DNA of 64,000 nt from Odobenus rosmarus divergens (Eukaryota > Chordata > Mammalia > Carnivora > Odobenidae), in assembly GCF_000321225.1 (NCBI RefSeq), contig NW_004451010.1, positions 143,027-207,026 of the forward strand. Direction: 5' to 3'. This document shows, piece after piece, positions 22,741-33,539 of this stretch; position 1 is the stretch's first letter, and each line of letters opens with the position of its first letter. Under the pieces are notes generated by a model that was given only the letters and a program-made list of their open reading frames with translations, was not told where the DNA came from and did not search any database. Made by a program: the position numbers and the translations under genes.

Positions 22741-23955
22741 CTTTCTTGTCTTTTGACATGTCCCTTCATTATTTGAGCACTTCTTACTTTATGGTCCAGG
22801 CTCAGCTTGTACTTTCTCTGAATAAACCAGGAATAAACCATTTTTTCCCCAAGGAACTCTAGTTTCTTTTAGTGGAGAATGGAATTTAGAAAACAAGATC
22901 TGGGTGCTAGGTGTACTCAGTGCCATTGGGGTGTCTTGTTCCTAGGCCTTCTCATTGGACAGAACTAGGGAATATGTGTGCATGTATGTACATCACATTT
23001 ATATCTATATTTACTCCTAGGTCAATCTATACATATTGAAAAACGTGAGTTCATACCAAAACCCCACTTCTAATCCAGCAGCAGAGGATTTATTCTAGTT
23101 TTCCTTCCATATTTGTAACTCCCTTCTCTGACAGGAGAAACCTGTTTCTTTTCTTCTTCAGTATGTTTACTTATTGGATAAACTCCTTTTGTGTGTAACC
23201 AGTCTCCCATTATCTTCATTATCCTTCTCTATGTCATAGATGCCTTCATCACTCTGCTCAGTCCCCAAAACCCAATTGCTGAACTAGTGCCCTGTCGCCC
23301 TCAAAAATACCCATTTTACTAATGGATTATGAACTGAATTATCTAAGAAAGAGGTCTAGTTATTTTTGATTAAGCACCAGACATTGTATAAGAAAAATTC
23401 TAGAAAGAAGTGAAGCCCAGAGTGATTCTCTATCCCCGAGAGTATTTACATAGTTGTAAGCAGTTAGGGACCCCATAAATGCCAGTTTACCTTAATAAAA
23501 ACTTGTAATTGAGATGATTTGAAACTAGACTTTCATCCGTACCAGAACCTGTTTCAAGTTGACCCTTGCTTTGGTGTCTAACCCAAAGCCTCTCCCTTTG
23601 GAAGTCTTTAAACTCTAGTTTTGTCACCCTAACTATATGAGGCTGAGAAAAGCTCCACTTGGGTTCTCAGATTTTCAGAATTGGAAGAAATCCCAAGGGA
23701 GAAAAGAGCTCCGAAAGTCATGCTCTCTAAAATTGTTTCTTTTAAGTATTACTCCCCAAATTCGTTACTCCCTTATTAGCTCTTTGATGTATTCAAGCAA
23801 TGTTTTAAAGTATATTTTGTCTATTTTGCTAGTTATTATCACTAGGAGGGTTGTTCCAAGTTACCTGGTCTGCTGTCACTGGGAGAAAAGTCTCTTGTTG
23901 GTGACTTTTTTTTTTTTTTGGTGGCTTCTTATTTTTAAACTAACATATAGTCAAT
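22741..23955. other. Single-copy-looking DNA
   Basis: No repeat family is recognised. The plus-strand frame at 23637-24059 (140 codons) is hydrophobic by base composition and runs into a MIR, so I treat it as a chance frame. Confidence 0.4.
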
Positions 23956-24165
23956 ATTTACTGTTCTTAGCACTACTTAAGCACTTCATATGCTTTATCT
24001 CATTTAATTTTACAACCACCTGTGAGATAGGTACTATTATTATCCCATTTTACAGTTGAGGATCCAGAGCTTAGTTAAGGGGTTCAGTGGCTGGCCCAAG
24101 CTCATACAGCAATAAGCAGAGGTCAGCTCAGGTCTATCTGACTCCAAAGCCTAAAATTTAAAACA
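23956..24165 (-). mobile_element. MIR SINE
   Basis: TTTATCTCATTTAATTTTAC, GATAGGTACTATTATTATCC, CATTTTACAGTTGAGGATCC and CTCATACAGCAATAAGCAGA are MIR in reverse complement, nearly full length. Confidence 0.85.
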
Positions 24166-25570
24166 CTGAGCTTAGCTATTCCCGACCATTAATCTTCATA
24201 GCCTAGAAACAAAACACCCTGTAGAGGAAGTCTTTGTTATTAGCTTATTAAGACAATTTTCAAAGGAAGACAGGAACAGAGATACTTTATTTGCTTAAAT
24301 GACTCTGGAGAGGGCTAAAAATAGCATTCACATTTGGACCCAAGGTGCACATTTATCTTTGTTATCCAAACAAGAACTGTGATGGATATATAAAGTTAAA
24401 TTAAAAGACTTGGGGAAAATACCATCTTAAACTACTTTGTATACTCTGTGGCATAAATTAACTCACAATTCAGAAGCTTGAATTCCTCTCTCCTCTGGTA
24501 GGAATCTGTCAGTTCACATAAAATTGTGCACCGTGACCGGATGTTAGGATGTTATAGAGGCAGACAAGCAAGATGTGTCTCACTGATGCATCTGGACAGG
24601 AAACCTTAAGTATGGTTTTCTTCTCTTAAAAAAAAGAGATCCCAGCCACATATGTTTTTATTTTTCTTCTCAGCATTTGGTGTATGAAAACACAGGGCAT
24701 GTTATTATAGGTAGCACTTCCCAGGAGATTGGTGGCACTTTTTAAAGATTTGAGGGGCCCTAAAACTCAGGGATGAAGATTCAGATATTTTGATCCCAGA
24801 CACTTTTCTAAAATATATTTATTTGTACTCCTTTATGTACAAACTAGAAGTTGGCTAAATTTTCTTGAAAATTTAGGAAAATTATTCTTTCAGAGATAGT
24901 TCATATTTTCCTATCAGCAGAATTTTATTAGTGAGGCCATGAAACTAGTCATCTGGATTCCCAGTTTCTCTGTGGGCAATTACTTTCACTGTGCCACCTT
25001 GAACTTTTAAGTATAACATTTAGTCTTCCTTCAAAAAAGTCAGAACTCTTTCTAAGATGATAACTATTCCTCCTTTGAGGTGCTTGTGAAATTTGCAAAG
25101 GATAAAGGGCTGATGAATGTCTCTTGATTCTTCCTCATAGACTGAGGCATTAAATGCTGACCCAATTATACAACCAAACGTGGAGTAATGAAAACTGTCT
25201 CTGGGTATTATAGACTTTCTTTGCATTGCTCTTTTATCTATTTGGTTGTTTTGTTTTGTTTTTGTTTTTTATTGGCTCTTACCAGCTGTTAATAACTTTT
25301 TAAAGTAAATTTGCATTTGGTTGGTAATATTTGATCATAGTCGAGTTATGTTCTACATAGACTTTAGCCCTAGTAAATAAGTGGGTACAGAGGCACTTAC
25401 CCACAGAGTTGGGATCTCTTTTCTTTCTGCTCCATTAGCTTCTGGGAGAAGCAGCATATTAGGTCATCAGTCTCATGTAGGGCTGCTTTTATTGAATTGA
25501 GAATTGGTGTAATCAGGTCTGGACTGAGACAGGTGGGAGCCCTAGGTAAGACAGTAATAGGACACCTCAT
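24166..25570. other. Single-copy-looking DNA
   Basis: No repeat, RNA gene or exon-like frame is recognised. Confidence 0.4.
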
Positions 25571-25581
25571 CAAACCAATAT

Positions 25582-25705
25582 ATATATTTTAAGTAGATTC
25601 CATGCATGGGGCCCAATGCAAGGCTTGAACTTAGGACCCTGAGATCAAGACCCAAGCTCAAATCAAGAGTCAGACTCCCAACCAACTGAGCCACCCAGGC
25701 ACTCC
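25582..25705 (-). mobile_element. SINEC-type SINE, short older subfamily
   Basis: On the minus strand it has a tRNA-like head, then a segment ending in GGAGCCTAC-type wording followed by an A/T-rich tail, without the long CT-rich body of other copies. It is flanked by CAAACCAATAT (25571-25581 and 25706-25716), a perfect 11-bp duplication. Confidence 0.9.
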
Positions 25706-25860
25706 CAAACCAATATTTCTAAAGTATTTTTTTCAATAATTACTTAGTGGAGATGGTGAAAAAAATGATTTCTAATAACGGAAATAGAGTACAAATGACT
25801 TTATGTTTAAAATAAGGAATTGATTATATGCAGTTATTATTTGCAATGTTTGGAATTAGA

Positions 25861-25886
25861 CAACATGTCTCTTGGGAGACATGTTA
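25861..25886. promoter_or_regulatory. p53-family response-element-like inverted repeat
   Basis: CAACATGTCT, six bases, then AGACATGTTA. Each half matches RRRCWWGYYY at nine of ten positions, and AACATGTCTC/GAGACATGTT is a perfect 10-bp inverted repeat. Function is inferred only from the motif. Confidence 0.3.
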
Positions 25887-27785
25887 AATTATTTAAAATG
25901 TGAGTAAAATAAATCATTCCTTCCCAGTAGATGCATCAAGCCCATGAATTATTCATATTCAGAATTTCAGCTTCAGGTGCCTGAGACATGGCTGATTTCA
26001 GCTATAATTGCATGAAAAAACTTACTCATATGTACCACAAAGACTAATTTGAGTTAGGGATACAGTGCCCATTTTGATCCAAGGACACAATTTTCTTCAG
26101 CAGAATCCCATGTGGTAAGCTCAATTTATGTTTTACTAGAAACGTATAAAGTCAGGTATAAAAATTTGAGTCAGCTGGCACTGGGTTTCCAATATATCAA
26201 AGACGATCTTGAACTAGCAACCCTGGAAAATGCCTAACAGGCTGGTCCCTCACTTGAGCTCTGAGTGTGATATTATCAGCTCTACTGAGGCCTGAATACA
26301 CTTATCTTTGTGAGGATATTTTTTTATAATATTAGACTGTGTCATCTTTATAGGGACATAAGAGCAATTCTATTTTAGTCTTAATTCTAAGAATTACTTC
26401 TGAGCAATTGGTCTCTTTTACATTTTGAATACTATGAACTGGGCATCTGATTAGATTTCTTTTTTCATGCTTGTTACTTAAACATTGTGCCAAATTAATA
26501 ATCTATTCATAGAAAACTCATAGGCCTTTATGGGCAAAAAGAAACCATTTTTAAATTAACCTTATCCCTGGCTTCATTTTATGTTCCTACCATTGTTTTT
26601 CTTTCCTACTTTTACTTAAGATATCTTGCTTTATTTTAGGTATCCTCATAAGCTGCCCTTAATCCTTTCTGGAATGAGAAGAGGTATATATAAATAAGTC
26701 ACTGCTGTTGCTAACTTAGTAAAGACCTTGTGCATTAGATTTGCAGAGAGAGAAAAGAGTTCTGAGGGAATGGAACATTATTTTGTGAACATTGGAGGGA
26801 AGCTTCCAGGGGAAGGGGGACAAAATTTGGGCTTCTGCTCAGTAGGGAAAAAGGGGGCTAACTGCGCAGAGGGAGGGGCACTCTGAAATCAAAGCTGGAA
26901 GAGCACAAATGACAAATTTGACCTGTTTCACGGTTATGCAGAGGGTGGGCCCTTGGAAACACAGAGCCGTCAGATAAATTATTGCTGGATATGCTTGTGG
27001 AAAATTGTTGTATGCCTCCATTCTAGTAGCAGCCACTCTTGTATACATTTCTCCTGCTCTCCAAGACATACATCTGAGGTTAATGACATTGAATCACTTA
27101 ACATAACTGGCTCATGAGCCTCCTTCTCTGGTATTTCCCTTCCCTCTGACAGAGTTGTCATTACTTGTTCTGTCTCCCTGTTAAGAGCAAGCTGAACCAC
27201 GTGGGGATCCCTGAGCCAGATCCCTGAGCCTCTCTCCTCTGAGGGTGAAGATGCTACTCAGAGAGGCTAGTTGAATGCTGTTCATTGCTTGAACAGAAAT
27301 ATGTGAACCAAAAGTTTGATGCTGTCAGCTCTGCTTGTGCACAGAGCAGGGAATTGATCTACAAGGAGAGACCAGAATAGGGCAGGGCACACAGAAGAGC
27401 AAGCAGCAGCATCAGGGGAACTCCAGAGCCTGGGGCTTCCTGATTCCTGTGCCTCAGGAGGTCCAGCTGTGGCTCCTGACCCTTTCTTACCAGGAGTCTC
27501 CTCTTTTCATGGTTGAGGTAGCTGTCTACCACTCAGAGTTGAATGATCCCTCATGGAAACTTTAGACCTGAAAAAATGTGCTTAGAGTATAGCACTCATC
27601 CATTCGGCAGGTGTTCCTTGAGGGCTACTCTGTTTATCCTTACTCAGAATAAGCCCTCCAGCCAGTACCAAGTTGCTTACTGTCTGGTAGAGGATAAATC
27701 CATAAAGTAGGTTAAATGGCAATGTGGAAAAGTGTTTACTGGTACAGAACTATGTTTATAACTGTTAAGTGAGTTAGGGAATTTA
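25887..27785. other. Single-copy-looking DNA
   Basis: No repeat family is assigned. Weak L2-like wording near 27600-27700 is not enough to call. Frames reach only about 76 codons. Confidence 0.4.
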
Positions 27786-27867
27786 TTAGCATGTATAAAT
27801 ACATTTATAAAACCTGTATATGTGTATATATTCAAATATGTGTATATGTACATATATGTAAATATAT

Positions 27868-27959
27868 ATTTTCTCTTTCAATCTGTACATAAATATTTGG
27901 TATATAGGCCACACATATCACACATATATCATGTATGTGTACAGACTGAGAGAAAAAAT
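27868..27959. repeat. Imperfect inverted repeat in AT-rich DNA
   Basis: Left arm 27868-27890 (begins ATTTTCTCTTTCAATCTGTA) pairs with right arm 27935-27959 (ATGTGTACAGACTGAGAG then an A-rich end), allowing a few gaps. The loop is about 44 bases. It lies in TATA/TGTA-rich sequence, 27800-27940. Confidence 0.6.
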
Positions 27960-28121
27960 GAAAATAATGTGAGGCCTTGAAGGTAATCACTCTGGTGATT
28001 ACCAGTGACCATTGGTGGTTTTTATTGCCCCACTTTTTCCCATCTGCATGTATTATTTTGAATAAAAATTATAGATAACCTTGAATATATTTTAAGAAGT
28101 TCTTTAAACATATAAATATGT

Positions 28122-28323
28122 GGGGCGCCTGGGTGGCTCAGTTGTTAAGTGTCTGCCTTCGGCTTGAGTCATGATCCCAGGTCCTAGGATCGAGCCCCGC
28201 ATCGGGCTCCCTGCTCGGCGGGAAGCCTGCTTCTCCCTCTCCCACTCCCCCTGCTTGTATTCCTGCTCTCACTATCTCTCTCTGTCAAGTAAATAAATAA
28301 AATCTTTTAAAATATATATATAT
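28122..28323 (+). mobile_element. SINEC-type SINE, full length, young
   Basis: Starts GGGGCGCCTGGGTGGCTCAG, with a GCATCGGGCTCCCTGCTCGG core. The tail AAATAAATAAAATCTTTTAA runs into a TA repeat. It is flanked by ATATAAATATGT (28110-28121 and 28324-28335). Confidence 0.95.
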
Positions 28324-28454
28324 ATATAAATATGTATTTTGCAAAATCTGTCTGCTTATAAATCACAGTAAAAAATAAAATCAATAATTAACATTCTGCA
28401 TAAGAGGCAGACCTATTCTGGGCTTTATGTTGCTTGCTGGTGGGTGATAGCAAG

Positions 28455-28650
28455 GAAGATGTCACTGGTTGGAGACACTCTCTGAGCAGAGATCTGAAGG
28501 GTAAGTGGGAGTTATCCAGGTGAGAAGGCTGGAAGAAGGGCATTTCAGCAAGGGAAAACAGGACATGTGTCAGGGAATGCAAGTGGCTTAGTATAGCCGG
28601 AGCTTAGTTTGCAGGGCTACAAGTGGCAAGGAATGAGATAAAAGAGGGTA
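28455..28650 (-). mobile_element. L2 LINE fragment
   Basis: GATCTGAAGGGTAAGTGGGA, GAAGGGCATTTCAGCAAGGG and CAGGACATGTGTCAGGGAAT follow L2 in reverse complement. Confidence 0.5.
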
Positions 28651-28674
28651 AGCAGAGGCCATTTGTTGTTTAAG

Positions 28675-28885
28675 AGGCAATGTTGTGTAATAGTCAAGGG
28701 TGTGACCAGACTCTGCCACTTTCAGCTGCATAACTCGTAGAGATACCTCATTGCTCTGTGGGTCAGTTTTCTCAACTGTAAAATCAGTCAATGTATGTAA
28801 CCCATGGGGTTATTGTAAGGATCCAATAAGTGACTTATATAAAGTGCTTAGAATAATGAGTTCAATAAATGTTAACTATGGATTA
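28675..28885 (+). mobile_element. MIR SINE
   Basis: TAGTCAAGGGTGTGACCAGA, CAGTTTTCTCAACTGTAAAA, GGGGTTATTGTAAGGATCCA and AATGAGTTCAATAAATGTTA are MIR in sense, nearly complete. Confidence 0.85.
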
Positions 28886-29162
28886 TGTTATGGGGCCTTA
28901 GTCTGCCATGGTAGGCAACTTAATGTTCCTCTGCCATCTACAGTTTCTCACTCAAATTGATACTAAATAGTGTGTCCAAACAGAAGCAACTCTGGAGCTA
29001 GCAAAGCCCCAAGAAATGGTTATATATTGGCCACATCCTGTTTGTTCAAAGTCACCTGAATTTGTATTTTTATATATATAGATTCAAATGTTCTGGTCTT
29101 TTCTCTCTGCTGGGAGATAAATTTGTAATTGTCAAAACTTTTTCATTAATGGATAATGAGCT

Positions 29163-29357
29163 GGGGCACCTGGGTGGCTCAGTTGGTTAAGCAACTGCCT
29201 TCGGTCCAGGGCATCATCCCAGGGTCCTGGGATCGAGCCCCATGTCGGGCTCCCTGCTCCACGGGGAGCCTGCTTCTCCCTCTCCCTCTGCCTGCAGCAA
29301 CCCCTGCTTGTGTGCTCTCTCTCTCTCTCTGTCAAATAAATAAAATCTTTAAAAATT
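29163..29357 (+). mobile_element. SINEC-type SINE, full length
   Basis: Starts GGGGCACCTGGGTGGCTCAG and ends GTCAAATAAATAAAATCTTT. It is flanked by GATAATGAGCT (29152-29162 and 29358-29368). Confidence 0.95.
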
Positions 29358-29368
29358 GATAATGAGCT

Positions 29369-29789
29369 AATTCATTGTATCAGTGAATACATATGTTGCT
29401 CATATAAAATACTGCAACACTTATTACTATGGTTTTGTTCTGAGAGGTGAAATAAACTGACTCTGTGACTGAGATCTGATTGGTGGAAATTACTTGTGGT
29501 CCAGTGGATCTAGGAATTAATCAAATCATGCTCTTTGAAAAGAATGCAAGTTGCAATAATTCTGTTTGCAATGAAGTAATGTGCATTTTTTATTTTATGT
29601 GGCTATAATAGCTTTTTTGTTCTAAATAAATATCTGGCAATGGTCAATTCAATATATTTTGCTAATGAAACATTCTCAAAACATAAGTAACTCTTCACTT
29701 AATAAAAGCTGAAAATACCCTATTACATGCCCTATCACCTGGTTTATGCAAATAGCACATATATGAATGATGCAGGAATGTTTATATAT
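29369..29789. other. Single-copy-looking AT-rich DNA
   Basis: Nothing is recognised between the SINE and the L1. Confidence 0.45.
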
Positions 29790-29804
29790 GACAGTTGAGT
29801 CATT
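29790..29804. repeat. L1 target-site duplication, left copy
   Basis: GACAGTTGAGTCATT, repeated as GACAGTGGAGTCATT at 32425-32439 with one mismatch in 15. Confidence 0.85.
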
Positions 29805-32424
29805 TTTTTAAATTTTATTTTATTATGTTAATCACCATACATTACATCATTAGTTTTTGATGTAGTGTTCCATGATTCATTGTTTGCATATAACANNNNN
29901 NNNNNNNNNNNNNNNNNNNNNNNNNNNNNNNNNNNNNNNNNNNNNNNNNNNNNNNNNNNNNNNNNNNNNNNNNNNNNNNNNNNNNNNNNNNNNNNNNNNN
30001 NNNNNNNNNNNNNNNNNNNNNNNNNNNNNNNNNNNNNNNNNNNNNNNNNNNNNNNNNNNNNNNNNNNNNNNNNNNNNNNNNNNNNNNNNNNNNNNNNNNN
30101 NNNNNNNNNNNNNNNNNNNNNNNNNNNNNNNNNNNNNNNNNNNNNNNNNNNNNNNNNNNNNNNNNNNNNNNNNNNNNNNNNNNNNNNNNNNNNNNNNNNN
30201 NNNNNNNNNNNNNNNNNNNNNNNNNNNNNNNNNNNNNNNNNNNNNNNNNNNNNNNNNNNNNNNNNNNNNNNNNNNNNNNNNNNNNNNNNNNNNNNNNNNN
30301 NNNNNNNNNNNNNNNNNNNNNNNNNNNNNNNNNNNNNNNNNNNNNNNNNNNNNNNNNNNNNNNNNNNNNNNNNNNNNNNNNNNNNNNNNNNNNNNNNNNN
30401 NNNNNNNNNNNNNNNNNNNNNNNNNNNNNNNNNNNNNNNNNNNNNNNNNNNNNNNNNNNNNNNNNNNNNNNNNNNNNNNNNNNNNNNNNNNNNNNNNNNN
30501 NNNNNNNNNNNNNNNNNNNNNNNNNNNNNNNNNNNNNNNNNNNNNNNNNNNNNNNNNNNNNNNNNNNNNNNNNNNNNNNNNNNNNNNNNNNNNNNNNNNN
30601 NNNNNNNNNNNNNNNNNNNNNNNNNNNNNNNNNNNNNNNNNNNNNNNNNNNNNNNNNNNNNNNNNNNNNNNNNNNNNNNNNNNNNNNNNNNNNNNNNNNN
30701 NNNNNNNNNNNNNNNNNNNNNNNNNNNNNNNNNNNNNNNNNNNNNNNNNNNNNNNNNNNNNNNNNNNNNNNNNNNNNNNNNNNNNNNNNNNNNNNNNNNN
30801 NNNNNNNNNNNNNNNNNNNNNNNNNNNNNNNNNNNNNNNNNNNNNNNNNNNNNNNNNNNNNNNNNNNNNNNNNNNNNNNNNNNNNNNNNNNNTCCCAATA
30901 GTTCATTTTTGCCCTTGCTTCCCTTGCCTTTGGCGATGTTTCTAGGAAAATGTTGCTGCGGCTGAGGTCGAAGAGGTTGCTGCCTGTCTTCCCCTCTAGG
31001 ATTTTGATGGACTCCTGTCTCACATTGAGGTCTTTCAACGATTTGGAGTCTATTTTTGTGTGCGGTGTAAGGAAATGGTCCAGTTTCATTCTTCTGCCTG
31101 TGGCTGTCCAATTTTCCCAACACCACTTGTTGAAGACACTGTCTTTTTTCCATTGGGCATTCTTTCCTGCTTTGTCGAAGATTAGTTGGCCATAGAGTTG
31201 AGGGTCCATTTCTGGGCTCTCTGTTCTGTTCCACTGATCTATGTGCATGTTTTCGTGCCAGTACCATACTGTCTTGATGATGACAGCTTTGTAATAGAGC
31301 TGGAAGTCTGGAATTGTGATGCCACCAGCTTTGCTTTTCTTTTTCAACATTCCTCTGGCTATTTGGGGTCTTTTCTGGTTCCATGCAAATTTTAGGATTA
31401 TTTGTTCTAGCTCTGTGAAAAAAGTTGATGGTATTTTGATAGGGATTGCATTAAATGTGTAGATGGTTCTAGGTAGCATTGACATTTCCACAATATTTGT
31501 TCTTCCAATACATGAGCATGGAACATTTTTCCATTTCTTTGTGTCTTCCTCAGTTTCTTTCATGAGTATTCTATAGTTTTCTGAGTACAGATTCTTTGCC
31601 TCTTTGGTTAGATTTATTCCTAGGTATCTTATGGTTTTGGGTGCAATTATAAATTGGATCAACTCCTTAATTTCTCATTCTTCTGTCTTGTTGGTGTAGA
31701 GAAAAGCAACTGATTTCTGTGCATTGATTTTATATCCTGCCACTTTACTGAATTCCTCTATGAGTTCTAGCAGTTTTGGGGTGGAGTCTTTGGGTTTTCC
31801 ACGTAAATTGTCATATCATCTGCAAAGAGTGAGAGTTTGACTTCTTCTTTGCCGATTCAGATGCTTTTTATTTCTTTTTGTTGTCTGATTGCTGTGGCTA
31901 GTATTTCTAGGACTATGTTGAATAGCAGTGGTCATAGTGGACATCCCTGCCATGTTCCTGACCTTAGGGGAAAAGCTCTCAGTTTTTCCCCATTGAGAAC
32001 GATATTCACTGTGAGTTTTTCATAGATGGCTTTTATGATATTGAGGTATGTACCCTCTTTCCCTACACTGTGAAGAGTTTTAATCAAGAAAGGATGTAGT
32101 ACTTTGTCAAATGCTTTTTCTGCATCTATTGAGAGGATCATATGGTTCTTGTTCTTTCTTTTATTAATGTATTGTATCACATTGATTGATTTGCGGATGT
32201 TTGACCAACCATGCAGCCCAGGAATAAATCCCACTTGGTTGTAGTGAATAACCCTTTTAATGTACTGTTGGATCCTATTGGCTAGTAGTTTGGTGAGAAT
32301 TTTTGCATCCATGTTCATCAGGGATATTGGTCTGTAATTCTCCTTTTTGATGGGGTCTTTTTCTGGTTTGGGGATCAAGGTAATGCTCGCCTCATAAAAT
32401 GAGTTCGGAAGTTTTCCTTCCATT
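29805..32424 (-). mobile_element. Young 5'-truncated L1 (copy A), ORF2 pseudogene, with assembly gap
   Basis: This is an L1 insertion on the minus strand. The poly-A complement and 3' UTR start lie at 29805-29895, then comes an N gap, then ORF2 sequence to the 5' truncation point at 32424. The truncation falls at the start of the reverse transcriptase domain, so endonuclease, ORF1 and 5' UTR are absent. Visible ORF2 motifs are [25 protein letters not shown] and the catalytic FADD (codons at 31815-31829). The frame is broken by TGA stops at 31932-31934, 31857-31859 and 31675-31677 and by an apparent 1-bp loss near 31788-31792. A 15-bp target duplication with one mismatch shows the true ends. 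It cannot mobilise itself. Confidence 0.95.
29896..30892. other. Assembly gap (997 N)
   Basis: All N. It lies wholly inside L1 copy A, and any open frame running through it is an artefact. In copy B the matching interval (40052-41210) is 1159 bp, so the gap length is only an estimate. Confidence 0.99.
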
Positions 32425-32439
32425 GACAGTGGAGTCATT
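32425..32439. repeat. L1 target-site duplication, right copy
   Basis: GACAGTGGAGTCATT; partner at 29790-29804. Confidence 0.85.
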
Positions 32440-32469
32440 CTTATCCATGGTTTAGTGAGGCTCCTGTAT

Positions 32470-32985
32470 CTCCGATGTTCTAACTAGTTGGCTAGTATCC
32501 TTCACAGGAGAGCCACCTCTCTGTTTGCAGCAGGTACCAAGAGTTGACCTTCCATATCTACTTTCCCTTTAAGTTTTAGCTGGGCATTTGGTTTCCCAGT
32601 GAGAGACTACATTTCCCAACCTCCCCTGCAGCTAAGTGTGGCCAAAAGATTGAGTTCTGGTTCATGGGATGGGAATGTGCAATTCCCAAGTCATGCCCTT
32701 AAAGTCATGCTTGTCCTCCACTTTCTCTGGGAGTGGACGTGGTTTTAAGAGCCAGCTTTCACCAATATATGAAGACTACAGCTAGGGGAGTATGGAAGCA
32801 ATAAGTTAGAGGCAACCTTGATACCTAGACAATGCAAGTAGCAGACTTATGACCTCATCCCCCCACCCCTGCCCCAACCACCTAACAGCTTAGACTTCCA
32901 CATGAGAGCAGAAAAAACCTTCTGTTTTGCTTAAGTTATTGTCATTTTGATTTTGGTAAAGCAGTGCTAATCAGTACCCCAAATA
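32470..32985 (+). repeat. Probable old interspersed repeat, family not assigned
   Basis: Wording such as ACTACATTTCCCAACCTCCC, AAGTCATGCCCTTAAAGTCA, CCACATGAGAGCAGAAAAAA and TTAAGTTATTGTCATTTTGA resembles a common mammalian repeat with an LTR-like end, but I cannot name it securely. Confidence 0.4.
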
Positions 32986-33124
32986 ATAGCTTCCAGAATA
33001 CCTTTTTTTGTACTGAAATGTGGACATGAAGTAGATTTCACACCTGTCATGTTAAAAGCAGAATGTTGTCAGAGTAGAGTGATCAGAGAGCCTCCATCAG
33101 TGAGCGGTCACCTGAAAGAATATT

Positions 33125-33215
33125 CCAAAGCAAAGAGCTGTGTCTGCTTTATTTTTCACATCCCCATTATTAGGAGCAGTACCAGGCACATAATAGGTCC
33201 TTGTAAATGAATGAC
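33125..33215 (+). mobile_element. L2 3' end fragment
   Basis: GCTGTGTCTGCTTTATTTTT, CACATCCCCATTATTAGGAG and CAGTACCAGGCACATAATAG are the sense L2 3' end. Confidence 0.6.
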
Positions 33216-33349
33216 AGATCCAAAACAAGCCAGGCAAGACATGCCAAGAAGGGGTGGAAACTAGGTACCTAATATAAAAGCAATATTGTGTGGAAGCTAA
33301 GTAATATAAGTAAAAGAAAGAGCATGCAAATAATATTAGCATTAATGAG

Positions 33350-33525
33350 AATTAATGTCTGACACCGTACTAAAAGCTTTCTGTGCACTTTAGATTTAAT
33401 CTCCACAAAAACTCCATGAGGTAAATATAATTACTCTCATTTTACAAAAGAGGAAACTGAGACTCAGAGAGGTTGTAGCTACTATAGAGTTTAGTCAGGA
33501 TTTGAACTCAGGTCACCAAATTATG
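33350..33525 (-). mobile_element. MIR SINE
   Basis: AAAACTCCATGAGGTAAATA, CATTTTACAAAAGAGGAAAC, TGAGACTCAGAGAGGTTG and GGATTTGAACTCAGGTCACC are MIR in reverse complement. Confidence 0.85.
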
Positions 33526-33539
33526 CTGCATGTGAATAC

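Noticed and set aside
23637..24059. 140-codon plus-strand frame, hydrophobic
   Set aside because: The right part is a MIR in reverse complement, and composition follows T-rich DNA. No domain, signal or homologue is recognised.
29828..31662. Very long open frames on both strands (357-606 codons)
   Set aside because: They run through the N gap, where the translation is unknown. Only the ends are real sequence and these are L1 ORF2 with stops and a frameshift.
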